Notes under the pieces: model-generated
Told to the model about the DNA's origin: nothing
The model's input: only the letters and a program-made list of their open reading frames with translations
Databases searched by the model: none
Program-made: the position numbers and the translations under genes
NCBI RefSeq assembly: GCF_027943255.1
Contig: NC_072894.1
Location: 127,711,601-127,775,600, forward strand
DNA from: Anastrepha obliqua
Lineage: Eukaryota; Arthropoda; Insecta; Diptera; Tephritidae
Length of the DNA: 64,000 nucleotides
Direction: 5' to 3'
Shown: positions 12,229-23,241 of the stretch, one piece after another
How the letters are laid out: each line of letters begins with the position of its first letter
Numbering within the stretch: the first letter of the stretch is position 1

Positions 12229-12625
12229 AGCTGGACACATCAAGTGAAGCCAAGTCCTTCTCCACCTGATCTTTCCAACGCAGAGGAGGCCTTCCTCTTT
12301 CTCTGCTACCACCAGCTGGTAGCGAAGCCGCTGGATCTTTATTCGCTACGCTATGTCTATGTCGTCGTAAAACTCATACAGCTCATCGTTCCATTGTGCC
12401 TGCGATATTCGCCGTTGCCAACGTGCAAAAGTCCCGAAATCTTGCGCAGAATCTTGCTCTCAAACACTCCAAGCATCGCTTCATCGGATGTTGTCACCAT
12501 CTACACTTCTGCGCCATACGTTAGGACGGGCATGATGAAAGCTTTGTATGGTGTTAGTTTTGTTCGTCGAGAGAGGACTTTACTACTCATTTGCCTACTT
12601 AGTCCAAAGTAGCACTTATTGGCAA
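12229..12625 (-). pseudogene. LINE ORF2 3' part (same family as 20.1 kb)
   Basis: The reverse complement is nearly the same as 20590-21045. It covers the segment after the reverse transcriptase catalytic core: YFGLSRQ, SSKVLSRRTKLT, TIPSMPVLTYGAEV, FERKILRKISGLLHV, RRWNDELYEFYDDIDIA, GRGRPPLRWKDQVEKDLA. It has several differences and an altered end near 12229, where the 3' coding end and tail are missing. It lies next to an unrelated LINE scrap on the other strand. Confidence 0.75.
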
Positions 12626-12689
12626 TATATATACACCAAGCTACCTGGTTCTCTCGTGATTGAAAAACACGATACCAAATCGATCATGT

Positions 12690-13040
12690 TGTGATAGATG
12701 AAAGACGCGCTTCTAGCGGATCGTTACCTTTATGCAGCCAAGCTGCGCACACACCTCTGTGCAGCAAAAAACGTACATCTACCAACGCAAAGAATGTTCA
12801 ACATCGAAAAGCTGCAATCACAACAGACAGCCAGAAAATTCCAGGCGTTCTCCTGTTAGAACAGAAAGGGTGGGCATCTCACTCTGCCCAACATGTGGAG
12901 AGCAAGATGAGACGGCGGATCAATTTCTGTGCGTCTGCCCGGCCTTCGCTCGAATCATGCTTGAGGTCTATGGCACTGATCTGTTACGAAGCTTTCTTCG
13001 GAGGTCGAGTAGATTTAAAGAAAACGTCTGTTAAGGTCCA
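12690..13040 (+). pseudogene. LINE ORF2 C-terminal zinc region (I/Jockey-like)
   Basis: The frame at 12732-13034 contains CPTCGEQDETADQFLCVCPAFARIMLEVYGTDLLRSF. This is the CxxC...H/Q...C-type C-terminal region that follows RNase H in many insect LINE ORF2 proteins (typically C..C...ET.EH.L..CPA.A..R...LG). The upstream part is in another frame and not clearly alignable. The expected His in ETxxH is Gln here, so the copy is probably decayed. Confidence 0.6.
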
Positions 13041-14170
13041 TCGAATAGAGTAAATTTAATGGTCATATTTTGAGTTCATTCTATTTGGAAGCATGTTAAG
13101 TCATATTAAGACATAATCTAGGCTAGGCCTTAATAGGGTAATGAATAACAGCTTCATAGTAAGCGTGAAGTACCAATCACGTATAGGTTTTGTACTTTAC
13201 CCTTTGTCCCCTTTAGTCATAGGCGTGCATTTTATCCTTGCTGTTAGGCGTTTAGAATTTAAGATGTTCCATCATTTTACTCAATATGTAAATTAACTCC
13301 TGGGTCATCACGTACCTTCCAATCAAGAAGCTAAACAGTTTATTCTCTACGAAATTCCACGTTTCATAGCGCTCACAACTGTTGGTGGCTTTACACTATC
13401 TCGGGTCGCTAGATGCAAACCTTTCCCTGTTAAAGAATGTTAAAGTATACATATGTATGTATGTACATAGATTCAAATGTTCGAATGTCAGTTTTTGCAT
13501 GTTTTTCGTTGTTGCGGTCAAAACATAAATTGTTTTTGCTGCAGGCAAGTCTGTTTCCACTGTTGCGCATTTTGGGTAAACACACTTAATTTCCTAATTC
13601 ACTTGTGTTGTCAGCATTCTGCCGACAGAACAACAAACTCAAAAAAGCAAATTTATAGTGGCGTTAAGCCACACGGATATGTAGTTAGAACCATACCACG
13701 CAATATGTGTAGAAAACACCAATTTGCATACTTAACAAGTCAATGTACACATACATATGCACTTCTCGTAAATACTTACATATGTATACATTAGGGGAGT
13801 TCACATCTAGCTGGTGAGAAAGACAAAATTCCGATTGAATTTGTGCCACCCCATTGTTTTGTTAAACGTACACTATCTTTTATTTGTATAAAATTATAAA
13901 ATTGAACTTCCATGATTTTCAAAAAAGTTGCATATTCATTATTATTGCATATTCTTCTACGACATCCAGTATTCTGGAATGTTCTAAAATAACCTATCAT
14001 GATTTTATTGCGTCATTTTATCTCGTTCTACTGTAGCGCAATCTCTTTCCCGTATTATTCTAGATGTGATTAATTCCTGAGTTATTATACACCACTTTTG
14101 TTATTTTCAAAACAATGGATCAAAAAAAATTTCGTATTTTAGTTTTACACTCCTTCTTGAAGTACTCCAT
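13041..14170. other. No gene seen
   Basis: 13041-13300 may be the LINE 3' UTR (TAGGCTAGGCCTTAATAGGG). GGAGTTCACATCTAG near 13797 and AATTAATCACATCTAGA (reverse complement near 14062-14078) are weakly similar opposing ends, but too poor to call an element. Confidence 0.35.
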
Positions 14171-14279
14171 CAGAAGTGCGTGACTTAGCTGGCATCGCAA
14201 AGATAAAGAACGTGGTGGCTTTATGGTGGCTAAATGTTCATGGCTATGAGAAAGCTCTGTTCAAAGTGGCTGCCGCCTT

Positions 14280-14550
14280 TGCTCACTTTGAAGACGAGTC
14301 AATCAAAACAATGGCAAAACTACATGAATTGAACTTCGAATTGCTCTCACATCCACCAACATAAAAAATGCTCGCCGGTAAGAAATGTCGCTCAAATGAA
14401 GAGGTTATCTCTGAAACAGGCCTATTTTGAGGCAAAAGATAAATCGGTTTACAAAAGTAGTATTGAGATTTAGAGTGGCGCTGGAATGATTGCCTTGTTC
14501 TTGATGGAAATTGCATTGATGAATAAAGCTACTTTTAAACCAAAAAAAAG
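14280..14550 (+). pseudogene. mariner transposase C-terminal fragment
   Basis: Reads IKTMAKLHELNFELLSHPPT, then after a frame change KMLAGKKCRSNEEVISETEAYFEAKDKSVYKSSIE and RWNDCLVLDGNCIDE. These are the last blocks of a mariner transposase, from just after the second aspartate to the stop. The SPDLAPSDF catalytic block is missing between HPPT and KMLAG. The following AATAAAGCTACTTTTAAACC resembles the 3' UTR of the mariner relic at 32.6 kb (AATAAAGTGTATTTCAAACC). Sequence 14176-14280 reads openly but does not match mariner, so the junction is probably a rearrangement. Confidence 0.7.
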
Positions 14551-14616
14551 TGTTTTCTTTGTTAGACAGTTTTCAGCCCATGTGTTATTTAACACTTGTA
14601 ACTGTAAAATCTATAA

Positions 14617-15177
14617 TCTATATATATAAAAATGAATTGCTGTTCGTTAGTCTCGCTAAAACTCGAGAACGGCTGAACGGATTTATCTTATCTTGGTCTT
14701 GAATTATTCGTGGAGGTCTAGGGAAGGTTTAAAAGGTGAGAAAAATTCGAATAATTGCCGGGAAAATCCTCAAAACAGCATCAAAACGTGGACCCGGGTA
14801 ACCTTCGGATGTGTATGTACAATATGGGTATCAAATGGAAGCTGTTGGTGAATGCTAGGGTCTCGAGATAGAGACCAAAACGTGGACCCTAGAATGTGTT
14901 TGTACAATATGGATATCAAATTGAAGCTGTTGGTGAATGCTTTAGTACAGAGTATTTTTCATGCCGCTCCGTGACTGGGGTCTCGAGATATAGGTCAAAA
15001 CGTGGACCCGGGAAAGCTTTGGTTGTGTGTGTACAATATGGGTATCAAATGAAAGCTGTTGATAAGTGCTTTAATACGGGGTAATTTTCATACCTATTGA
15101 TGACTAGGGTCTCGAAATATATGCCAAAACGTGGACCCGCCGTGCCTTTGTCCAGCGAAGCGGGCCGGGTTTGCTAG
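14617..15177 (+). mobile_element. Nested non-autonomous Helitron with internal repeats
   Basis: Starts TCTATATATATAAAAATGAA after A and ends TTTGCTAG before T. Upstream of CTAG is a hairpin with GTCC/GGGC stem and AGCGAAG loop. The interior consists of the roughly 130-bp unit (CGAGATATAGGTCAAAACGTGG, GGGTATCAAATGGAAGCTG, TTTTCATGCCGCTCCGTGAC) shared with the Helitrons at 36.3 and 46.4 kb, in fewer copies. It lacks the small ORF of those copies. Confidence 0.8.
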
Positions 15178-15580
15178 TATAATATAAAAAAGGCGAATGT
15201 CTGTACGTTGTCCGCGCATCAGTACGAAACGACAATACCAAATGACGTAAAAATTTTTATACATTCATATTTTCACCCAATGAAGGTTATAGGCATGTTT
15301 TTATGATGGAACTCCCCTCCCACAGCCCCCAGGCCGCGCCACCACTCTCATTCGTCACTTATAATCGAATATTTGCTTAAATTTAATCTAAAAAATCTTA
15401 GTTTTTCCTATTTCCCACTATTTATAGCACACTCTAGACTTCATAATCCGCATAAGCTGTTCAACTATGACCCAAATGCAAAGTTCAAAAACGGTTTGAG
15501 ATAGAAAATTAATAAAACAAATTTTGCTTGATATTTTTCTAATTGGTTGTTTTGATTTTATTCAACGAGGCATAGCAACG

Positions 15581-15922
15581 GCGGCCGCCGTAGCCGAATG
15601 GGTTGGTGCGTGATTACCATTCGGAATTCACAGAGAAAACGTTGATTCGAATCTCGGTGAAACACCAAAATTAAGAAAAACATTTTTCTAATAGCGGTCG
15701 CCCCTCGGCAGGCAATGGCAAACCTCCGAGTATATTTCTGCCATGAAAAAGCTCCTCATAAAAATATTTGCCGTTCGGAATCGGCTTGAAACTGTAGGTA
15801 TCTCCATTTGTGGAACAACATCAAGACGCACACCACAAATAGGAGGAGGAGCTCGGCCAAACACCCATAAAGGGTGTACGCGCCAATTACATATATATAT
15901 ATTATATATATTATATATATAT
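15581..15922 (+). repeat. Full-length SINE with 9-bp target duplication
   Basis: Complete head GCGGCCGCCGTAGCCGAATG (A box), B box GATTCGAATCTCGG, body, and 3' end GGGTGTACGCGCCAATTA followed by a TA-rich tail. ATAGCAACG occurs immediately before (15572-15580) and after the tail (15923-15931), a target-site duplication showing retroposition into the older Helitron. The class II (Ser/Leu-like) tRNA origin is inferred from the A box, the spacing and the B box. RNA polymerase III would read it from the internal promoter. Confidence 0.9.
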
Positions 15923-16066
15923 ATAGCAACGGATGTCGGGTATTGTGATATTATGGTTATTAATAAAAAATTATTTTCCATGAAATTATTGTTTGTAATT
16001 CTTTTATATACATATCCTAAATCCCTCAAAACTACTCCTACGCGAGCGGGCCGCGGTTAAAGCTAG

Positions 16067-17660
16067 TATAATATAAAACTGCTACTTTTCAGACAAAAAT
16101 TAAAATTCACGTATTTATGCTACAAATTAAAGGCATGACCATACTGGAAAAAGAAAAAAAAATTGGACCACCCTAGTATGAATCCATACACATGTAGTAT
16201 CTAATCGAATATTTATGCAATGTCTATAGGCGGTATATCTTCAGAGACTTAGAGGCATAATTAATTAGAAACTTTGAAGTTGGCTTTCCCGATCTTTTGG
16301 TTTTTTGGACATTATTTCGGCAAATATGCGATTTGTACCAAACTCCTTCACATTTCAATTCAATGATTAAATATATTTATTTATAGAATGACATGAACGT
16401 TTTCATTTTAAAGCAATGCACCATACAAAAGAATAATTACGGGTTACCTCAAATTTTTTCAGAAGTTCACGGCTTGTATGAAGTTTTTCCTTAGGAAAAA
16501 AATCCATTTAAAGCTCTCGAACAAATAAAACTATGATTAAAATTCTCTGAATAATTTATTTGCTTAATTGTGAATCCAGGTGAAAGTATAATATTTGCGT
16601 CATTACCTCTACTATCACATTATCTCTGAAACTTTTCTTGTCTGACAAATGTCGTCGTAAAGCCAGCTTTATAAATATGTATTGTATACGGTAGCAACAT
16701 TCGTTATGGCGTACACATTTTCATTGCTGTCAGACAACAACATTTCTCTTTCTTTCAAATTAAGATACCCCGTTCCAAGTAAAATGCTTAAGTCTAAAAA
16801 AGGAAATAATATTATGTTATTTGTTTAGAATTATCATTATTATATTTAAGTGTATATAGTTTGTATCCATTTTTGGTTCAATAACGTGAGATTCGTAAAA
16901 CGTTTTATAAAATGTCATATTCTCTACATCAATGGCAGCACTTGCCGCCAGCAAAATTAGAGATTTATTTCGGCGACAACGACAATTTGCAGTTTTGCAG
17001 CCTGAAGTCGTGCTGTCGTCAAAATAATTGCATTCATAAGAACGTATGCATTTTAATATTTCACAGATACTGCCAATTGTCTGTCTTCGCCAAAGTGTTT
17101 ATACTTCTAACTTCAAACTATCGGTATAAATTTTTTACTATTTTTCCATTCCATGTTGTCATGCCAAGTCAGTTGTCACAAAAATTTAATGCTTTCAGGT
17201 AATTTGCAGTCACCCTTTGCAAACATAAAAACATGCCCCTGTGCATTTATGAATTCACACATACGTGTTTATGTATATGGTTAAATGCTCGTTGCAGAAT
17301 ATTTGTTGCGGTGAATTAAAGAACTTGTTTACGGTGATAAGTTTCCAAAAAGTTGTTTACTTTTGAAGCAGGCGTTTTTATGACACTTTGTTATTTATTC
17401 AAAACTACAAACTTTCTGTTTCGACTTGTTTCGCAGTGTTTGCCTCTGCTAAGCTCAGATTTTAAGAGATTCGATGTCAAGAGATCCAAGTATTTCAATT
17501 ATTTTAATAATTTTTTTGTTTATATTTATTTAATAAAGTCATAGACATTTAACATTTGATATTGTGTGTCTGCATAGCACTTCAATTGGAAACTAAGTAA
17601 ATTCATTCAGAATTAGTTCTCTACACTTAAGACAATTCCTAATGTATTTATAAAGAACAA
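16067..17660. other. No gene seen; one possible transposon end
   Basis: TTGGACCACCCTAGTA near 16160-16175 is the mirror of the end-like sequence near 8056. A 96-codon ORF at 16912 has no recognisable domain. The rest is AT-rich. Confidence 0.35.
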
Positions 17661-17667
17661 AATAGAA

Positions 17668-17842
17668 AGGAGCTTTTTTTCATGGCAGAAATACACTCGG
17701 TGTTTTGCCATTGCCTGCTGAGGGGTGAGCGCTATTAGAAAAATAGTTTTCCTTAATTTTGGTGTTTTCACCGAGATTCGAACTGACGTTCTCTCTGTGA
17801 ATTCTGAATAGTAGTCACGCACCAACCCATTCGGCTACGGCG
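17668..17842 (-). repeat. SINE, 3' truncated, minus strand
   Basis: The reverse complement carries the head (CGCCGTAGCCGAATGGGTTG, GTGCGTGACTAC) and a B-box region with a GGTTCGAA-to-AGTTCGAA change, then the body to ATGAAAAAAAGCTCC. The distal third is missing. Confidence 0.8.
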
Positions 17843-17971
17843 TTTGTTTAATTTTACTGATGCAAAAATGAGGGAAAATATTTGAATAAAGTTTGCTTAC
17901 TGTTTACACATTTTCCAAAGGTGACGGAGAACCAAAAAAAAAGTCGATTTTCAAACAAATACGAGTGCATA

Positions 17972-18092
17972 TGTGTAATTGTGTTAGAGTTTCGGTCACG
18001 CCCCAGCAAAACCTGCGTGCATATGTGTTTGTAACATTCAAAAAAATGTAATTGTGTTAGAGTTTCGGCCACGCAGGTTTTGCTGGGGACGC
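17972..18092. repeat. Short direct plus inverted repeat module
   Basis: GTAATTGTGTTAGAGTTTCG occurs at about 17975 and again at about 18049. The first copy is followed by ACGCCCCAGCAAAACCTGCG; the second is followed by its reverse complement (CACGCAGGTTTTGCTGGGG). The same 22-bp block therefore sits in opposite orientation after the same left repeat. Confidence 0.75.
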
Positions 18093-18159
18093 TCATAATA
18101 GCAACCGCGTGTGTATTTTTATATTCGTAAATATTTTCATTTTTAAATATTTACCGCAA

Positions 18160-18563
18160 TTATGCCGAAAAATAATGCAGAAAAGTGTCGTGAATATCGA
18201 CAGAAAAAAAATCAATAAATAGCATCACGGAATTCATTCACGAAAATTTAATAAAATATACACCAGAAGTATCGCGGATACTTAGAAAGGATTACGATAA
18301 AGTTCCAATGATTTTAAGTGGCGATTTTAACGTAAATTTTGCATTGGACACAGCGGTTCCTTCAATTGACTTTCTCAATACAACATTCAATTTAAAAATG
18401 TGTAACAATCGCACTGAATCGACAACACGATCAAAAACAACCATTGACGCGGTATTTCAAAGACATGTTGACAACATCGAAACCAAAGCATTTGTATCAT
18501 ATTTTAGCTATCATAAGCCACTCGTATCATTTGTTGAAATTGAAAACATTGAGGTTGAATAAT
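18160..18563 (+). pseudogene. Helitron/Helentron remnant: N-terminus joined to endonuclease-like C-terminus
   Basis: MPKNNAEKCREYRQKKNQ at 18162 resembles the start of Helitron Rep/helicase proteins (M.....AEK.R.YR.K). After a stop, the open frame 18308-18562 reads MILSGDFNVNFALD...TTRSKTTIDAVFQRHVDN...FVSYFSYHKPLVSF. This is an endonuclease/exonuclease/phosphatase-type fold: the GDFN motif, a TTR...TIDAVF block and a terminal SYHKP histidine. Such a domain is found at the C-terminus of Helentron-type proteins. The HUH nuclease and helicase between the two ends are missing, so this is an internally deleted copy. A stand-alone LINE endonuclease remnant is less likely because of the SYFSYHKP ending. 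Confidence 0.6.
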
Positions 18564-18569
18564 AATAAA

Positions 18570-20115
18570 ATGAAGAAAATAAAATATGAACTTTATAGCA
18601 ATATTATAATGAACCTATAATTATCCCGCCCCTAATGCTGCTTTCGTCTCATTCTCTCTCAGTTTGTTTTACGGAAGGTTTCACTTCTATCGCGTCTAAC
18701 CGTTAGACTGGTATTTTTTATAAATGTTAAACGCGTTTCCTGAACATTAAATATGCAATTAGTCCCGTTCAAATCTTTGTGAGCAGCATGTGTAGGGGCA
18801 AGTAAAGTTTTCCTTGCCAATTACACGGAAATTTGTGACAAATTTGTGTTAAAAGATATTTTCCCTAGAGTGAAGTGAAAACATATTTGATTTGGCATTG
18901 AATAATCTAAGTTATAAGTGCAAACATTTTGCCAACGAATAAAGAAAATATGCTGAACTTTTCGGCATCAGTTAGAAATTTAATTTAAAGTTTAATAACT
19001 TCTCCTATACATATTTAGAATTTTTTTTTTGCTTTAGCTTATTTAAGTTAATATTTATTCATAATACCACGATGCCGTTAGAAATCTCATTAAATATCAC
19101 AGTTAAACGGCTGAGAGAGTTAAGAAATTCAATTTGCAGTACAATAAGCTTCCAATGGAAATTTGCACCTAATAAAAAAAATAAGATGAGCAACATACGT
19201 ATACTCTTTACAAATACATATTTACATACACATAGAAGAATTGTAAACTTTAAATAAACTTTTGCTTACTGCTTTATGGCACTTCAAATCTGGATACCCA
19301 GTGGTAAGTATATGCATATTGTGTTTATTCTCCAATGCCCGTTAGAGGTAGCAGCAGGAGCTCTTCGTTGTCTGCGACGACAAAAAGGCTAAAAGGGCTT
19401 TGTTAAATGAAACGCGTCACTCGCTGATTATGAAGAGTCTGACCATGACGATGAAATGGAACTTTTGCAATCAACTGCCAAGAATAAACTGATAAACTGG
19501 TAATCATTAGAGCTTCAAATTGAATTGCCTGTTCGTAAATTGCGCTTGATTGAAATTTGCGAACAGTCTGCTAAAGTGTACAAAAATGCACAAATTATGT
19601 CTTAGTTAAATTTTATTTCATAGTTTTCTTATTGCCGGGAGTTTTTAAATTTTATAATATGTATTAATAAACTTTTAAAATAATAAGATGGCTACCTGAG
19701 GGTGATGTTTTTCGACAGTTATTTGTAACTGACTAACTGAATCAAGATAGATGTATGTATACTAAATATACTAAGCAAAAAGGGCACGAGCACACAATAA
19801 CTAGAGTGAAAGTCACATTGATTAGTAAACTAAATTTTTCCAAATAGGAAGAATCACAGGAAAAATATTGTTATAAAAGTTTGTGATAACACCGACTATT
19901 TTCAATTGTCTTGGGGGCTGCATGGCACAAAAATTAGTCAGGGTCATAGAAAATGAAAATAAAAAAATAATTTTTTTTTAGTTTAATTATTTAAAAAAAG
20001 GTTTTTAGTTTATTGAATTACATTGCAGTAGTATTAAAAAATGAGATTAAAATCAATGCGATATATACAATAATCACATACCAAAAACAAGGTATTTGAA
20101 TTTGGTATGCCCGCA
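18570..20115. other. No gene seen
   Basis: 18625-18720 (CTCTCTCAGTTTGTTTTACGG, CACTTCTATCGCG) may be the 3' part of the Helentron-like element. A run DYEESDHDDEMELLQS can be read near 19418-19470, but it is too short to assign. The rest is AT-rich. Confidence 0.35.
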
Positions 20116-20117
20116 AA

Positions 20118-21140
20118 ATTAATATGGTTATGCAAAATGACGTCGCTCAACACCAGGACCTCTCCGAGCCGTTTGATACCAAACGAGGTTTCAGACAGGG
20201 TGACTCGCTGTCGTGTGACTTCTTTAACCTGATGTTGGAGAGCATCGTACGAGCCGCAGAACTTAATCGCTCAGGCACAATATTTTATAAGAGCGTACAA
20301 TTGTTGGCGTATGCCGACTATATTGGCATCATCGGCCTTAACAACCGCTCTGTTAGTTCTGCTTTCTCCAAACTGGATAAAGAGGCAAAGAGAATGGGTC
20401 TGGTGGTGAATGAGGACAAAACGAAGTACCTCCTGTCATCAAACAAACAGTCGACGCAATCGCGTATCGGCACCCTCGTCACTGTTGACAGTTATAATTT
20501 TGAGCTTGTAAAAGACTTCGTGTATTTAGGAACCAGCATTAACACCGATAACAATGCCAGCTTTGAAATCCAACGTAGAATCTCTCTTGCCAACAAGTGC
20601 TACTTTGGACTAAGTAGGCAATTGAGCAGTAAAGTCCTCTCTCGACGAACAAAACTAACACTCTACAAGGCTCTCATCATGCCCGTCCTAACGTATGGCG
20701 CAGAAGCTTGGACGATGACAACATCCGATGAAGCGACGCTTGAAGTGTTTGAGAGGAAGATTCTGCGCAAGATTTTTGGACCTTTGCACGTTGGCAGCGG
20801 TGAATATCGCAGGCGATGGAACGATGAGCTGTATGAGCTTTTCAACGACATGGACATAGCACAGCGAATAAAGATCCAGCTGCTACGCTGGCTGGGTCGT
20901 GTCGTCCGAATGGATACAAACTCTCCGGCTTTGAAAGTATTCGACGCGGTACCAGCTGGTGGTAGCAAAGGAAGAGGAAGGCCTCCTCTGCGTTGGAAAG
21001 ATCAGGTGGAGAAGGACTTGGCTTCACTTGGTGTGTCCAATTGGCGCCGGTTAGCACGAGAAAGAAAAGACTGGCGCTCTTTGTTAAACTCGGTCAAAAT
21101 CGCGTAAGCGGTTATAACGCCAATTAAGAAGAAGAAGAAA
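20118..21140 (+). pseudogene. Non-LTR retrotransposon ORF2, reverse transcriptase 3' half
   Basis: Open frame 20124-21107 (327 codons). It runs from the palm region (DTKRGFRQGDSLSCDFFNLMLE) through LLAYADYIGII, the catalytic block, where the usual YADD is YADY and one catalytic aspartate is therefore lost. The thumb and a C-terminal GRGRPPLRWKDQVEKDLA...WRRLARERKDW segment follow. That ending is typical of RTE-like insect LINEs; clade assignment is uncertain. It is 5' truncated: endonuclease and fingers are absent. The 3' end CGCCAATTAAGAAGAAGAAG is a short tandem-repeat tail. The long intact frame suggests a fairly young copy. Confidence 0.85.
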
Positions 21141-21462
21141 GACAATGCGGCCACTGTAGCCGAATGAAGTTTTTTTTGGCGATGAGGATAACTAAAAAAT
21201 GTTGTATAGTCTATGACGTGTTCAAGCAACGACTAAAATAATTTGTGCCCTCGTTACAACAGCGATAGAAAAATAAAATACTGTTACATATAATAAGCAT
21301 TTTGGGCTAGGTGCAAAATTAGTCAATACAGTAGAGATGTTTTCTTTGCTATACTGTACATATAAATCCCCCCTTAAGAAGCTCACAAAAATTAACATAA
21401 ATGACGCATTTGGCAGAAGCTCTTTAATAATGTCCTATGGCAAGAGAGTAAGACTTGGTTTT

Positions 21463-21755
21463 GGAAGCCGCTGAGCCAAATGGGTTGTTGCGTAACTACC
21501 ATTCGAAGTGCGTAGGTTCGAATCTCCGTTGACGGATCATAAAAAATAATAGCAAAAGTTTTTTCTAAAGCGGTCGCCCCTCGACAGGCAATGGCAAGGC
21601 CCCAAGTGCCTTTTTGTCATGAAGAAGCTCCTCATAAAAAATATCTGCCATTTGGAGTCGGTTTAAAACTGGAGGCACTTCCATTTGTGGAACATACCAT
21701 AAATTGGAAAAGGAGATCGGCCAAACACATAAAAAGGGTCTAAACGCCAATTATG
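21463..21755 (+). repeat. SINE, full length but diverged
   Basis: Head GGAAGCCGCTGAGCCAAATG, B box GGTTCGAATCTCCG, body (GCGGTCGCCCCTCGACAGG, CTCCTCATAAAAAATATCTG) and 3' end CGCCAATTATGTA. Several small indels. Its A box is weakened (GAGCCAAATG for TAGCCGAATG). Confidence 0.8.
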
Positions 21756-23135
21756 TACGTAAGCTCAAATTTGTACTAAGATTTTGGAAAAACAAAATGG
21801 TGAATTCAATATGGCGGACTTTTTTACGAAAATAATCGGTTTTGGAGAATGCTGAGCTCGTATTTGCATTCTCATTTTGGAATAATAAAATGGCGGCCCT
21901 AAAATTTAGGACTTTCAGTATCAGAGGCACCATCGTTTGAATCGTAAGCTTCACGTATATCTGTAGCTCCGAATCTGTTAAACTCTTCGAAAAGCATCAT
22001 CCACATTTTTTTTTTCTTTTATTTTTTCATGCGAAATCTTCACAATAACTTTTATGTATTTGCTACACGAGTTTTGAGCTTCTATGTGCGTTGAATCAAG
22101 CCGTTTCCAGACTCAGATATTCATTGTGTCGTAAATCTACCAAACAACTGCTAATTCCATATCTTACAGGTTTTGAAAGGCTATATTGGCTTTAAACAGA
22201 TATATAAACACGTGCCATAAAGATAGGATAACAGTTGTAGTTCGAAGCGTGCCGTAAAGTGGTCGTTTCCCATAACAGTTTCAGTTTCAGTTTGTTTCCA
22301 ACATAACATAAATCCCGAACGTTTTCATTAATACTGTGTATCCTACCACAATCAGTATTCCGTATTGCGTATAACTCTGCTTCCATTACTCCATCCAATA
22401 TCCTTATGGTTGCGGTGGATGGTCCTTATCCATGCGGTATAATTAATTAATGCCTTTTTATCTATGTTAAACATAATAATATCCACTACTTCCGGACTCA
22501 GAAAACAATTGAACTCCTTTCAGTTCCGTTTGGATCCTCAAATGAAATTTGAAATCCTCGTCGTAAGCGTGATCGTTTAATAAAGTGTATATTTAATTTA
22601 TTTAGCTACGTATCCGAACTTGGTCGCCAAATTTAATGCACGTTTTCTAGTATCGCAGAATCGGCAAACAATTAAAGGTAGTACAACAAATATTATAACT
22701 CATAATCGGGCCTCTGCTTTTCGACAAGCGTTAGCAAGTGGCGAATAGATGAAGCAACTGGTAAAAATCGACATATGCATATTGGCACGCGGGAATAGAG
22801 CTGTCTTAAATTACATGTGTTTGTAAGACAGTGGGTTTTGCTATACATATATTCGCTAGCGCCGAGTCTTGCTCGATAACTTTGCTATTGCTTTCGTATG
22901 CCAATTTTTCGTTAAGTTAATTGAGCGAGCGGCGAATGGCGAATAGAAGAGGCCTATCATCATACTTCCTCGAACTCTGTTGCAAACCATACGTTCAAAC
23001 CAGAATTTTTCCACTACGTTCTGTTCCCTGCTTTTGCTTTTACTTGCTGTCACGTCAGGCCTTTGCTCACAGCTTTTACTTCACTTTCGATGCAACGACG
23101 CCATGGGCCCCTAGGTCTGCCCCTGACCTCGGGGA
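21756..23135. other. No gene seen
   Basis: Contains two short similar stretches (AAAATGGTGAATTC...ATGGCGG near 21800, AATAAAATGGCGG near 21885). ORFs of 60-85 codons show no domain. Confidence 0.35.
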
Positions 23136-23139
23136 TTCC

Positions 23140-23241
23140 AGCTTAGCGCTTGCCACAGGAGATACAGAATCCTACTAGAGGATGAAGACCTACAATTGCT
23201 CCCTCCTAAGGAGCTGGTTCGATTCCTCGGTATACTAAATA
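23140..23241 (+). repeat. LINE 3' terminal fragment
   Basis: AGATACAGAATCCTACTAGAGG, GAAGACCTACAATTGCTCCC and TGGTTCGATTCCTCGGTATAC match the end of the LINE at 55060-55155. That copy encodes LLGEEDLQLLPPKSWFDSSVY before its stop. The fragment is cut by the transposon that starts at 23242. Confidence 0.75.

Larger units (their letters stand above)
14610..16066 (+). mobile_element. Non-autonomous Helitron interrupted by a Helitron and a SINE
   Basis: Joining 14610-14616 (TCTATAA) to 15178 onward (TATAATATAAAAAAGGCGAA) restores a Helitron-type 5' end starting TC after A. The 3' end is AAAGCTAG at 16066 followed by T, with a GC-rich stretch (CGCGAGCGGGCCGCGG) just upstream that can form the short terminal hairpin. 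Helitrons insert between A and T and end CTRR, as seen here. Without the two inserts the element is about 0.55 kb and has no coding capacity. Confidence 0.7.

Noticed and set aside
13793..14085. Possible TIR pair GGAGTTCACATCTAG and reverse of AATCACATCTAGA
   Set aside because: Similarity is short and no target duplication was seen.
15581..15660. tRNA gene with A and B boxes
   Set aside because: No complete cloverleaf with a proper acceptor stem; the head continues into a SINE body with TSD, and the same unit occurs in at least 13 places.
16912..17202. 96-codon Cys-rich ORF
   Set aside because: Cysteines are irregular and no zinc-finger spacing fits; likely chance.
22192..22398. Minus-strand EAELYAI-like frame suggesting an LTR retrotransposon fragment
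   Set aside because: Too short and without further pol motifs on either side.
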